A DNA stretch of 64,000 nt from Siphlonurus alternatus (GCA_949825025.1 OX463781.1:25187047-25251046), one strand, 5' to 3'; numbered from the stretch's first letter, positions 11,476 through 22,203 are shown. Numbers and translations: made by a program. Notes: generated from the sequence alone by a model not told the origin.

Positions 11476-12636
11476 ATACCTTCCCACAAAGATTATAAAT
11501 TTATTGTTTACAAAATGCCATAACATGTCTTTTATTATCTATAATATATGGATTCTATATCATGATCTTTCTATATTATTCTTATAAATATATAATATCC
11601 TGAAATTCTCAAAATCCATATCATACAGATTTCGGGGGGGTGGGAGGGGGTAAATTGGGTTTTACTACCCCCATACTTCATATAATATTTGCACGACAGA
11701 AGTAAAGCCGGCGACAAGAGAGCGCGCAAGCCTAAATGCGTGCATAGCGGGCAGCTGTATTGTCGTTTGAACGTCGGAGCGACCACGCGCGCTCTTCTTC
11801 ATCCGCTCATATCTCCGTTAAATACGAACGTAAATTAAAGTTAATGACAGTTTCGAAAACTAGAAAACACAAGCTATGTTTCTTACTCGAAGCTTTTTTT
11901 CATAAAAAAATTATTTCTATGCTTTTTTTTACTATCTATCCGCGAGCTTTTGATAAAAAATTAATTAATCAACGATTAAACGCCGATTAACTTCAAAATT
12001 TTAAACTATTTTTAATTTTCCTGTTAATGTCAACTCTTGGCTTTAATTATCTGCTAAAATTTTTAACCTACCTTAATTAGGGATTTAACTACGAATTTTT
12101 TAAAAAGGTGCTATTTGGCCGCCATTTTTTAAGGGTAACCGGAAATGCCCCAGGGGGATTTTGGGGGATTTTGAGGATGTGATCTAGAACATAAATCTAC
12201 ATCGACCCTGAAAGTTTCAAAACTTTAATAATTTTTTCCGGGTCAAAACTTAATTTTACTGGACTATGTACGATGACAACTGACAACATTTCAATTTTTA
12301 CTTTTCTGTCTGCTTTCTGTTGACGACTGGGGCAATTGAATCGAGGAATAGGAATCTGAGAAATTGTTTAGAAACGTCGAATTTGGATCAGAAACGAAAT
12401 GAAAAATGGAACTAAACCTGGCAACGTTTTCACGTTTTTTCACTCTCATTATTCTGGGCTGTAAGTCAGACTAGTCTTTCTACCACCAGAGCGCGCCATC
12501 AGCAAGAGTCCTCCCGCTTCCATAGAGTTAATGAGTGCGTTTGAATTCACGGGCCAGCCCGGGCTGAAGCGTTTTTAGTCGTCAAGTGGGGCCAGCTCGG
12601 CGGCCATTTTTCCTCCTCTCATAACGTCACTTCCTG

Positions 12637-12931
12637 TGAGGAAGGGCGTTATAAAGGTAGGAGGGACCATGATTGGAAGTTGGAGTATAGGAGAAGCAAA
12701 AATGATGTGGGCAAGTATTCTTTTTTGAGAAGAACGGTGAGGGAGTGGAATTTGTTGGACTCTGGGCTTGTGGATGCTCGGAGTGTTGGTGAGTTCAGGG
12801 AGGGGCTGAGAGAGTCAGCCGCAAGCAAGCGAGCCACCGTGGTGGAATACCCACAATAGCCGCAAGCAGTGGTGTATGTATGTAATGTGTGTACACACTG
12901 CTATTTAATCTTTAATCTTTAATCTTTAATC
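12637..12931 (+). mobile_element. 5'-truncated non-LTR retrotransposon tail with TTTAATC repeats
   Basis: An open stretch reads WKLEYRRSKND, KYSFLRRTVREWNLL, then SVGEFREGL, the usual pattern at the C-terminus of LINE reverse transcriptases. It is followed by GAGCCACCGTGGTGG, a short 3' UTR and four TTTAATC-type repeats (about 12905-12931). A short microsatellite tail instead of poly(A) is typical of CR1/L2-like LINEs. CCTG occurs on both sides in the interrupted MITE. Copies: 1640-1951 and 19836-19961. Confidence 0.7.
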
Positions 12932-12955
12932 CTGGCTGGCCCAGGCTGACGCGGG

Positions 12956-13252
12956 CAAGGACGCTACAGTAAGGATAAGTCACGGAGCCTGCTGCCCCCT
13001 ATACGGACAGTGGCGAACTAGAAAAAAAGAATTGAACATCGCCTTTTTGGAGTAAAAACGCCGTCCGAAATGCGCAAAAAGCGTGTTCGAAAACCTAAGG
13101 AGTACTCCGTGCAGGTTTACGAACATGCTTTTTGCGCATTTCGGACGGCGTTTTGGCTCCAAAAAGGCGATGTTCAATTCTTTTTTTCTAGTTCGCCACT
13201 GCCCGTATAGGGGGCAGCAGCTCCGTGATTTATCCTTACTGTAGCGTCCTTG
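12956..13252. mobile_element. hAT-type foldback MITE with exact 8-bp target duplication
   Basis: 297 bases forming a near-perfect hairpin with arms of about 130 bases. It begins CAAGGACGCTACAG and ends in the complement. GACGCGGG flanks it on both sides (12948-12955, 13253-13260), and removing the element and one octamer restores the interrupted GAGTGCG MITE. The end (YARNG pattern) and 8-bp duplication point to the hAT superfamily. The open frame inside is an accident. Confidence 0.88.
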
Positions 13253-13952
13253 GACGCGGGCGGACTCTACAGTGCGCCTGAGACCTGGCGGACAGACTGG
13301 GAACTAATTATGACGAAATTATGACGTTTCATACCAGGCGACCAAGGTCACCGCCATTTTACCCAGCCCGGGCCAGCCCGGGCTGGCCTGGGCTGAAGCG
13401 TTTTTTGTCGTCAAGTGGGGCCAGCCCGACGGCCATTTTTCCTCCTCTCATGACGTCACTTCCTGGCTGACGCGGGCGGACTCTACAGTGCGCCTGAGAC
13501 CTAGCGGACAGACTGGGAACTAATTATGACGACATTATGACGTTTCATACCAGGCGACCAAGGTCACCGCCATTTTACCCAGCCCGGGCCAGCCCGGGCT
13601 GGCCCGTGAATTCAAACGCACTCAATATTAAATAGAGGGCGTATTCGAGAATATTAAATCTGTCTTCTCCGACAGATAAGTCACAGATAAAGGAAGTGAC
13701 GTCACACACTCAGTCCGTCAGATATTTTAAAAAACACTTTTTCTAAACCGATAGACACGTGCGTATTTCGTGCGTCATTTTTCGACTATTTCCAGGACCC
13801 ATTGCACCGCGAAAATTCAAAAATAGCATTGCATCATGGGCGCATTCAAAGTTTCGCGGCACGATGGGTCCTGGAATACTTAAATCTGATTGGCTAAGCC
13901 CGTTAACATTGGTCAAATCGGAGGCTTAACCTGTATAAAGCCAACCTTGGAG

Positions 13953-14077
13953 TCCGCCCGCGTCAGCCTGGGCCAGCCAGGAAGTGACGTCATGAGAGGA
14001 GGAAAAATGGCCGCCGGGCTGGCCCCACTTGACGACAAAAAACGCTTCAGCCCAGGCCAGCCCGGGCTGGCCCCAAG
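13953..14077. repeat. GAGTGCG-family MITE, internal fragment
   Basis: Matches the last 125 bases of the full element without its terminal GTGAATTCAAACG. The stretch 13630-13950 between MITEs holds a small hairpin (CCAGGACCCAT paired with ATGGGTCCTGG, 13790-13875) and nothing else recognised. Confidence 0.65.
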
Positions 14078-14092
14078 ATTACTCTACATAAG

Positions 14093-14363
14093 GAGTGCGT
14101 TTGAATTCACGGGCCAGCCCGGGCTGGCCCGGGCTGGGTAAAATGGCGGTGACCTTGGTCGCCTGGTATGAAACGTCATAATTAGTTCCCAGTCTGTCCG
14201 CCAGGTCTCAGGCGCACTGTAGAGTCCGCCCGCGTCAGCCTGGGCCAGCCAGGAAGTGACGTCTTGAGAGGAGGAAAAATGGCCGCCGGGCTGGCCCCAC
14301 TTGACGACAAAAAACGCTTCAGCCCAGGCCAGCCCGGGCTGGCCCGTGAATTCAAACGCACTC
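14093..14363. mobile_element. GAGTGCG-family MITE, second full-length copy
   Basis: 271 bases, nearly identical to 7934-8215 with a small internal deletion. No clear direct duplication flanks it. AACCTTGG before the adjacent fragment (13953) and CCAAGGTT after this copy suggest rearrangement between neighbouring copies. A further end fragment of the family sits at about 15931-15964. Confidence 0.8.
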
Positions 14364-14708
14364 CAAGGTTTAATTCAGGGCCGTCCCATGCGCACGGTGC
14401 ATACGTTTAATTTTTTCTGCTCTATTATAGAGTTTTCCGTAAATTAATAGCCACGGCTTAGAAAAGCTGCGCAGAAACGAGTTTTAAATGTTAGTAGTCT
14501 ACTGCGCATGGCTCTGCAAAGTGTGCATGATAAAAAAGCTTGAATCCAAATAAAGCTGCGCAAACGCTAGGTGACTAATCTGCGCACAGCCAATAGCAAC
14601 TTTGTATGCTTTATGAACAAAGATACGAACTTCTACCCCAGATTGCTTGCGAATTGCAGTGTTTAAAAATTCTTTTAATACGTTACTGCAACCGGTTTGG
14701 CTTGTAGA

Positions 14709-15588
14709 CTCAGTGATGCAACGCTTCGCGAAGCTTCGCGCGAAATTTTGCTAGTTTCGCGAATATTCGCAAAGTTTCGCAAGCCAAGTTTCGCGAAAGT
14801 TTCGCGCGAAACTTCGCGAAATTTATATATTTGAATTTCCCGCTCTGCTTTTTCGAATCGTAATTAAGGAATACCCCGTTTTCTTCCTAATTTTGCTTTA
14901 ATGACAGGTTTAATTGCATAAATGAATTAAAAAAGAGTTCAATTGAATTTTTTAGATATAAAAAAATTTAATTCTTTTTTATTAATTTTAAAAATTACTT
15001 TTAATTATTTTTAAAATCATTTAAGGTAGAGATAATACGGATCAGCAGGCCCAATGTTAAAAAAATCCCATTCATAAAAATTATGAAAAAAATTTAAAAT
15101 GTTCTCCTCTACATCCCCTATCAGTAGGTAAAATATCAGGTATACAAAAACGAGCTAGTTTTCGAGTTATTAATTTTTAAAGTTCTCTAAATTAACATGG
15201 AGAAATGGAACTTCCATGTTAAATTAGTCAACTTTAAAAATTAATAACTCGAAAACTAGCTCGTTTTTGTATACCTGATATTTTACCTACTGATAGGGGA
15301 TGTAGAGGAGAACATTTTAAATTTTTTTCATAATTTTTATGAATGGGATTTTTTTAGCATTGGGCCAGCTGATCCGTGTTATCTCTACCTTAACACATTT
15401 GAGGATAGACAGGTCATGAAAGGGGCCATTTTATCTTGTTTCTTAATTTTTTGATAAATATATGAAAAATCGCATTGTGACAGTCAATTTTTGAATTTCG
15501 CGAAATTTTCGCGAAGTTTCGCGAATATTCGCGCGAAAGTTTCGCGAAAGTTTCGCACACCATGTTTCGCACGAAATTTTGCATCTCT
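14709..15588. mobile_element. Element with TTTCGCGAA-rich inverted ends
   Basis: Both ends are packed with variants of TTTCGCGAA (14722-14822 and 15493-15582) in inverted orientation, ending ATGCAA...TTGCAT. CTTGTAG flanks both sides (14701-14707, 15589-15595), seven matching bases of what may be an 8-bp hAT duplication. The middle is occupied by a TTAA-flanked MITE. No transposase is present. Confidence 0.65.
15025..15389. mobile_element. TTAA-flanked MITE, family A (full copy)
   Basis: A 365-base near-perfect hairpin flanked by TTAA (15021-15024, 15390-15393) with ends GGTAGAGATAATACGG. Interior marks are CTACATCCCCTATCAGTAGG and GAAAACTAGCTCG. TTAA duplication points to piggyBac or Kolobok superfamily; the transposase source is unknown. 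Relatives: 33585-33887, 39718-40065, 42933-43279, 52756-53119. Confidence 0.85.
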
Positions 15589-16497
15589 CTTGTAGTATTG
15601 CAAATAAATATCAAATTTGAGATGAGATAAAAAGCAACGTTCTCGCTAATGTTGAACAAAAATTCTGCTCCGGTAGGGGCCCCTCGTGCAGCAAAACAGC
15701 TGTTTTGAGCTCACTACGTGACGTCACCTTGGGTGTTTTTGGCCAAAATGCGCAGATCAGTCCAAATTCGTAGGGCTGATGGACCTATCTATTATAGTTG
15801 TATCATGGGTTTAATTGACGCTCCGCCATCTTGGCGCAGCTTTTGTTAGAGCCTGTGACGTCACGACCAATCACTGACTGCCACGAAATAGGCTCGAGAG
15901 TAACAGCTCTCTCTGTGTAGACTGTAGAGGGACCTTGGGCTGGCGCGTGAATTCAAACGCACTCAGCGGTGTCAGCCCACCTGACCAGGGCTAATCCTCT
16001 ATTGAACCGGGTAAAGTCACTCACGACCGTTACAAAAAAAATTGGATTGTTGAAATTTGTAAACAACACAAAAACAACCCCTTTTTAACCAATAGGGAGG
16101 CGTTTCAGCTAAAAGGGTTATTTCTTAGCCAATCAGAATTCAGAATTGGGTCTCCATCTAGGATCATGTATGTATGGATAGGCTATCCCTATACCAATAG
16201 CATTAGAGCGGCTGAGGCAAATCTCCAACGTAAGATGGTGACCGAGCGCAATCAACCGGCGGCATATTTTCAAAGTTTTGAATAGCGTAAAAAAAGTGAA
16301 ACAGTAGAGAGCTCGCGAGATCATGCAGAGATGTATTCGATCTTATACGTCAAAAGAAAAGAATTAGAAGCATGATTCAAGCCAAAGCAGGTCAGATTCG
16401 AGCTATAAAAAAATATGGGAAAAACTGAATAATATAATATACTGAATTTCCCAAGTATATATATTTGTATTTTTTTTTTAATGATTATGTATATTAA

Positions 16498-17161
16498 AGT
16501 TCGAATAAGCGATATATTTCATTTTTTGGAATATTTTATTTTCTATAAATAGTTTAACCTGATGCCTTCTATTGAGAAATGAAAACCAAAAAATTCCATC
16601 TCAAATAGCTTCACCACAAAAAAATCCCAAAGTTGCTGTTTCGGAGGCCTTTAACATGCATTCTTATATATATGGAACAGAAAACTAGCTTTTTACTCCA
16701 ACTTCGTCTGAACTATGGAACCCAATTAAAAAATATGTACGTAATCTATGATGAATTCTTTAATGGATTTTCAAATAATTATTTTTTTACGGAGCCGTTT
16801 TTCCGGAAAAAAAAACTTGAAAATCCTTATGGGAATTAACCCACAAAAATTTCAATATTTTTTTTCGGAAAAACGGCTCCGTAAAAAAAAATTAATTGAA
16901 AATCCAATAAAGAATTCATAATAGATTACGCACGTATTTTTTAATTGGTACCATAGTTCAGACGAAGTTAGAGTAAAAAGCTGTTTTCTGTTCCATAAGG
17001 ATGCATGTTAAAGGCCTCCGAAACACCAACTTTGGGAATGTTTTTAGGTGAAGCTATTTGAGATGGAATTTTTTGGTTTTCATTTCTCAATATTATAGAG
17101 GGTGAGTTGAACTATTTTTAGAAAATAAAATATTTAAAAAAATTAAATCGCTCACTCTACT
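16498..17161. mobile_element. TTAA-flanked MITE, family B
   Basis: A 664-base inverted repeat with TTAA at 16494-16497 and 17162-17165. The right end reads AGTAGAGTGAGCGATTTAA on the minus strand; the left is eroded. Arm marks include TTTCGGAGGC, ACGGAGCCGTTTTTCCGG and GATTACG. Relatives at 43540-43840 (half) and 48505-49137. The open frame inside is not a gene. Confidence 0.8.
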
Positions 17162-17996
17162 TTAAAAGAAATTATTATCGGCATCAGGCCTGATGTATTA
17201 TTATCGTAGGGGTACTTATTTAAAGAAACAACAAAGATGTGACTGGACGCAATACTATAATAGACAGCTAGCTAGCAGTTTAATCTATTACATAAAAAGT
17301 CTGGAGGATATTCATGAGCAATTAAACTTAGAGAGACTATGTTTTTATCTTAGCTCATGCCATGCAGTGTTGTATAAACTTCCAGATTATTAAAAGAAAA
17401 AAAAAAAAATGAAAGTATACCTGCATGTGTTTAAGAAACAATTGTTTGACTACCTAATTAAAAAGAAAATATTACTCCATTAAGCTCATGCAAGGCATAG
17501 AATGTCAATAATTTTATTTGTATAATTTTGTATTGTAATAATTGAATATTGTTATTTTGTATGTTTGTCTATGTCTATTATTTTTAGAACCACAAGCAGG
17601 GATAAAAATTGAGGCCAATGTGGGGGTTAAAGTGTTTGTGAATGCTCCCCATTATATATGTTTTAGAATAAAATTATTAACAAACATGGAATAAAAAGGT
17701 GAAGAATTATAATAATTAACAATATATACAGTATCATATAATTTATTGATGTCATTATAAAATCTTTCCACAAAATCTTTTTATGTGCATATGCCAACAG
17801 TCAGCATGCACTATATCTATTCTTGATCAAAATCTTTTATTTTTTTCCAAATGGCTTTTAATTCTTTTAAAAATTGGCTTGCACGCAGGACTCCCCGGCA
17901 AAGTTTAGTGACTCAATATTGTTAAATTTATCTGCCCAGGCCATATGTATATATACTGCATCAACTGCATGAAAAATTCATTTTAAGCCACCGGTA

Positions 17997-18131
17997 TTAC
18001 ACGATACAATTTTTCTAGTTATTGTATACAATTTCTCCTTACAAGAAAACTTCCACTCCATTTGTTTGTATGGAGAAGAAATTTTCTTGCAAGGAAAAAA
18101 TTGTATTATCATCGTGTATTATAATACCGGC
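17997..18131. mobile_element. Short TTAA-flanked hairpin MITE, family C
   Basis: A 135-base hairpin with ends GCC(ACC)GGTATTA and TAATACCGGC, flanked by TTAA on both sides (17993-17996, 18132-18135). The gap 17165-17990 is AT-rich with no gene I can recognise. Confidence 0.7.
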
Positions 18132-18478
18132 TTAAAGTGAAGTCAATGAAGACACTTTTTAATGTTTAGTCATTGTCTACCTTTGCTGGCAACTATATAT
18201 ATTGTAAAAAAAACTTAGCTGCATCTTATATATTATGCAGTAATGTATATATTATATATAAATTTATATTACATATATTTATTTATAATATATTTGCAAA
18301 ATTTGCATATTATAGCCGTATAAAATATAAAAGACAAAGCCAAAAAATGCTTATTTCTTGAGTAAAAAAAATAGATAGTATTTTCTCTTTATTAAAATTC
18401 TTACTCATTACATAGAGTGCTGTACACCAAAAATGTGTCGTACTTGTTGACTGAAGCAACGGGTCCAAAGAAGGAACG

Positions 18479-18534
18479 TCAATAGAATTTTGTCGGTGCG
18501 ACAATGATGTGTTGGGCCTCCTCGCTTGCCTTTT
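18479..18534 (-). other. Candidate terminal exon with poly(A) signal (unidentified)
   Basis: On the minus strand an acceptor-like CTACACAG is followed by KASEEAQHIIVAPTKFY and a TGA; AATAAA follows 86 bases further on (plus strand TTTATT, 18388-18393). The arrangement of acceptor, short open frame, stop and poly(A) signal is what a last exon looks like, but the frame has only 17 full codons and matches nothing I know. It lies on the same strand as the THAP-like exon at 19727. A hairpin of about 85 bases (GTACACTCCATTTG arms) sits at 18605-18692. Confidence 0.2.
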
Positions 18535-19172
18535 CTGTGTAGAAAAGCATGATTAGTATTTAGGCAAAATTAAGCATAGACTTCCTGGTAGACTTAATTA
18601 AATAGTACACTCCATTTGAATAAAAATATCCCATCCAGCTATGTTAAAGTATAGCCGGATCAGACATTTTTATCTGAATGGAGTGTACTTTAAGACAGGG
18701 ACTGGATCCCGTATCCGGATCCGCTCATTATCCTGTTAAAAAAATAAATGGACCAGATCCGGGTATCCCGATCACCTTAAAAATATAAATGGACCACATC
18801 CGAATATCCCGATCCCCTAAAAAAAATAAAAGGATCTGGACACCCAGATACTTTTATATTTTTTAAAGAGGATCCAAAAAAGGGTTCAGGTATTTTAATT
18901 TTTTGATTTTCACTGTTTGAAGTTTGAATTTTATCTTCCCAACTTGCGCAATTTGCGGCTTCTTAAAAAATAAATATTTTCTCTTATTGACACAACATTG
19001 GGTGTTCATGCATATATTATATATTTTCGTATTTCATTAAAATTTCAATTAAAAGTATTAAAACTAAATTTACACTTACGTACAGACCCCATGCTTATTT
19101 TTTTTTTCTTTTTATTTTTTAAATTTGAAATGAAATTTGTGTTAATTTTTATTCTTTTTATATGCATATTAA

Positions 19173-19503
19173 AATGACAAGCTTCAACTTAAAAATGCCG
19201 CAGCGCCGCATTCTGACATCGCTCCATAAGGTTTGTTAGGAGAAAAATCTTATTTATTTTTTCATTCAAATTCTATGCTGCACAAAATCTCGCATATTTT
19301 TTATGTCGTGTAAAGTGATCTTTCCCGTGGCTCATATGAATTATTAATCTTGCCCTTCATAAGAACCGCCGGAAAAAATTAAAAACCCGGTACCACTGGG
19401 TTAAAGGATAGGAAGCTTGATAGAACATGTCGTCGCGCGCAGTTCGCGCGCTAGATTTTCATTGGCTGAGAGAATTGTGTCGTCAATATTAAAGCTTCTC
19501 ATT
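19173..19503. repeat. 331-bp dispersed repeat, copy 1
   Basis: Nearly identical in sequence and length to 62115-62445, 43 kb away and in the same orientation. It starts AATGACAAGCTTCAAC and ends with an imperfect complement (TTAAAGCTTCTCATT), so it has short inverted ends and may be a MITE. It contains GCGCGCAGTTCGCGCGC. No target duplication was recognised. Confidence 0.8.
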
Positions 19504-19726
19504 AAATGATTAACTGTAAGAAAATTGTTCAAAATGTTTAATTAAACAGTGCAATGAAATTCTTCGAATATTTAATCATATAATTACCAATATATAATAT
19601 AATTAACGTACAGTCGTATGGCTTTTAATTAAACAATTAACAAACAACAGTTCTTATCATACATTATCAGTTACAGTATCATATGCATAATATGTGTATG
19701 ATACAGAGATACAGTACTGTACATAC

Positions 19727-19818
19727 CCGTGTATCGAGACTGGCGTTTCTCCTTCATTTTGCAGGGATTTCCGCTTAGCAGCATTCTTGCAACCAGGTGC
19801 ACAACAAGTTCTTGTCAT
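19727..19818 (-). CDS. Orphan THAP-like zinc finger start (single exon)
   Basis: The ATG at 19818 opens 30 codons starting MTRTCCAPGCKN and ending TPVSIH, then a donor (GTATGT, minus strand, 19726-19721). A CCxxGCKN start followed by a short basic stretch and a V(S/F)xHxFP-type strand is how THAP DNA-binding domains begin; the later Cys-x2-His pair would be on a following exon, which I could not find. THAP domains occur in cellular proteins and in P-element-like transposases, so this may be a gene remnant or part of a transposon. The LINE tail at 19836-19961 sits just upstream and would have cut it from its promoter. Confidence 0.4.
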
Positions 19819-19835
19819 TAACGCTTATTTAGCTT

Positions 19836-19961
19836 AAAGATTAAAGATTAAAGATTAAATAGCAGTGTGTACACACATTACATACATACACCACTGCTTG
19901 CGGCTATTGTGGGTATTCCACCACGGTGGCTCGCTTGCTTGCGGCTGACTCTCTCAGCTTC
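19836..19961 (-). mobile_element. Non-LTR retrotransposon 3' tail, inverted copy
   Basis: On the minus strand it reads GAGAGAGTCAGCCGCAAGC, GAGCCACCGTGGTGG and the same 3' UTR as 12840-12931, ending in TTTAATC repeats (19839-19860). Only about 125 bases are left, so it is a very short insertion or a remnant. Confidence 0.75.
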
Positions 19962-20224
19962 ACATTTTCGTATAATATCACATAAAATATGGAGAAAATA
20001 GTAAAAAATTGCAATTTTTTCTCCATCCCAACATGGCGGACAACAATATCAAAACATTAGCGTCACGTGACTATCACGTGACCGTTACCACCCACTTCCT
20101 CCTCACGACCGAGCTTCACCGAGACAGCGCCATAGCCTATCCATACATACAAGATCCTTGGTCTCCATAAGCCGGAAGGGAGTGACTATACCCCCTACAA
20201 TAGAGGATTAGCCCTGCACCTGAC

Positions 20225-20651
20225 CAGGGCTATCACTCTATTGTAGGGGGTATAGTCAGTCCAACAAAAGGGGTTATTTTGCTCAAGCGGTGGCGTCACG
20301 TTATGGAAAAATCGAATTTTCCAATAAATTTTCCAAAGCTCAAGAAAGTGAACATTCTTAGATAAAGCTGTTCTAGGGTTTATTTTGCTGAAAAGATTGA
20401 TTTTCGAGACGTTGAACACTTTCACTACGTCAGAACATTAGTTTTTAGCGATCTGAAATTCGTGGCTTCTGATTGGTCCGTCAGAATTTGTTGATTTTTT
20501 TTCGCGCCAAAATTTCAATCTATTGTTGCGCATTGTTGTATTATAATTTCCCGAGAAATTGTTTGTTATATGAATTAACCATGCATAGCAGGGCAATAAA
20601 TCATTTATTGAATAGCATAGAAATGAATAAAAGAATAGAGGATTAGCCCTG
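20225..20651. mobile_element. hAT-like MITE with CAGGGCTA ends
   Basis: 427 bases from CAGGGCTATCACTCTATTG to its complement AATAGAGGATTAGCCCTG. CACCTGAC lies before it but TTGTGAAC after it, so no duplication is seen. The interior has CCAAT/ATTGG boxes. The open frame on the minus strand is accidental. From 20652 to 21870 the sequence is AT-rich with long T runs and no gene I can identify. Confidence 0.65.
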
Positions 20652-21870
20652 TTGTGAACTTATAATGATTGTCAAAGAAACGATATTCCTATATATTATA
20701 ATAAAATCATTATAATAATAATATTAATATATAATGAATATAATATAAAATGAAGCGTCGATCAAAAAGGCTATATATATAAATTTCTGTATATTAGTAT
20801 ATATTGCAATGTCTGTCACTTAAACTTTTTTGATTTATTTCATCATTTAACCACTCATGTATTCCAATCAGGGTCGGACTGGAGTCAAAAGGCCCATATA
20901 CTACTGCATGAGCAATGAAAGGCGGGAGCGTATACACGAGTTTGAGGAGTTTGCAAAGCAGCTCGCCGTAGGCGCTTTAATAAAAAAATAAATATAATTA
21001 TTATTATTATTTTTTTAAAAAAGGGCTTGCAATGCTTATCTTTTTTAATACAAATCAAATTCCTAAATATCGCGACATTTTCATTTTTTTTATGAAATTT
21101 TGGTTTACGAAAAATTATTTTAAACCTATTTTGGTGATAAAGCGAGTCATGTTATATATTTTTTCTTTCACCTATATTTTTTTTTTAATCGAGTATCGTT
21201 TTTTTTTTTTTTTTTAGCTTCTCAACTGAACCCTATTAGTATAAGGTACTGCATGGCGACAAATAAGTGACTGATAACCACCCGGCTTTTCGTATTATAG
21301 ACCCTACTTTTGTGGGTCCCCTCCAAACCGAGGCGGCCATGGCGCGGCGGCCTAAAGCAATCGAGGAGTTTTGCAAGCATAAAGACATAAAGTCCCAGTG
21401 TTAATATACGACTAACCTTTGTGACAATTTTTTGGGTGTGTGTGACTTTGGATCAAGAAATGCACAATTGGGAAATTAATTTTAACAATATAAGAATTAT
21501 ACTACACACTATATATATATATACTGTCGAATTTATAGTTGATTCACCTGAACTTTAAAGTGTTGTATAGCTCTGGGCTTAGCCCAGAATATTGTAAAAC
21601 ATATATACTGGCGCACAGCAGATGTATTTCTTAATTTTTAGTAGCTAGAATAATTTCATATTTTTGAATCAAAAATTTGAATTTCTGCATGTGATACTTT
21701 TGATAGAACAACCTCGGGTTCTTTCAGTGAATTCTCATAATTATGTATGACTTTCCCGATTTACGCACACTTAATAAAAATTCATATAAAATTAACAAAA
21801 CATATTATGACACTGAAATATTTAAAACAAACGCATGAAATATGTACATTAATTGCGATAAAAATAGTTT

Positions 21871-22200
21871 AATGGAGTACCGACCTCAAAATTTTTATTG
21901 CAGAAATGGATAGAGGGTGCAAAAATATTATGCGACTCGATGAATCTTTTCAGATTTTTCTGAGACCGGGAAGTATTTTTATAAAAATTATTGAAAGTCC
22001 ATTTTATGACGTCACGGGCATTAATGTCCTATCCTTTTCTTAAAGAGAGGCGCCTCGTCGACGTCAAAATGGACATTCATTAATTTTTTAAAAATACTTC
22101 CCGGTCTCAGAAAAATCTGAAAAAATTCAGAGTAGCATATTTTTGCACCCTCTATTATATCCATTTCTGCAATAAAAAATTTTGAGGTCGGTACTCCATT
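21871..22200. repeat. Foldback MITE (AATGGAGTACCGACC ends)
   Basis: A 330-base inverted repeat with matching ends AATGGAGTACCGACCTC and GAGGTCGGTACTCCATT. Interior arms contain CTTCCCGGTCTCAG and GTGCAAAAATAT. Related sequence, more diverged, is at 61020-61290. Confidence 0.75.
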
Positions 22201-22203
22201 ATC

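Larger units (their letters stand above)
8803..12107. repeat. Inner inverted repeat, second copy
   Basis: The mirror image of 3073-6374 within the large palindrome, with its spacer in reverse orientation. Outer sub-arm (10.55-12.1 kb) shares diagnostic variants with 3.07-4.63 kb, and inner sub-arm (8.8-10.36 kb) with 4.83-6.37 kb. The AT-rich flanks at 6375-6900 and 8277-8802 are also mirrored and carry no gene I can see. Confidence 0.85.
2709..12471. repeat. Giant nested palindrome, about 9.76 kb, TA at both ends
   Basis: Left arm 2709-6917 and right arm 8260-12471 are almost identical inverted copies around a 1.34-kb spacer (6918-8259). The ends are exact inverted repeats (GTCTGACTTACAGCCC at left) with TA on each side (2707-2708, 12472-12473), which suits insertion with a TA target duplication as in Tc1/mariner-like elements. 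Each arm contains a further inverted repeat of 3.3 kb. Open frames of 60-130 residues recur in every sub-arm, but they match no family I know. A replication or assembly artefact joining two inverted copies is an alternative for the outer symmetry. Confidence 0.9.
12533..13623. mobile_element. GAGTGCG-family MITE, dimeric and interrupted copy
   Basis: Two head-to-tail units in reverse orientation share one internal end at about 13375-13400. The first is interrupted by a LINE tail (12637-12931) and a hAT MITE (12956-13252). AAT lies on both sides (12530-12532, 13624-13626), so the whole dimer looks like one insertion. Confidence 0.75.
15986..20216. mobile_element. Composite region bounded by hAT-like CAGGGCTA ends
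   Basis: The left end reads CAGGGCTAATCCTCTATTG and the right end is its complement (TAGAGGATTAGCCCTG). CACCTGAC occurs directly outside both (15978-15985 and 20217-20224). The 4.2 kb between hold later insertions listed separately, an orphan THAP-like exon and AT-rich filler. Whether this is one large element or two ends that met by chance is open. The stretch 15600-15930 before it is simple sequence with CRE-like TGACGTCA motifs. Confidence 0.5.

Noticed and set aside
13890..14141. 83-residue frame across 13890-14141
   Set aside because: Lies across two adjacent non-coding GAGTGCG MITE copies; copies elsewhere break the frame.
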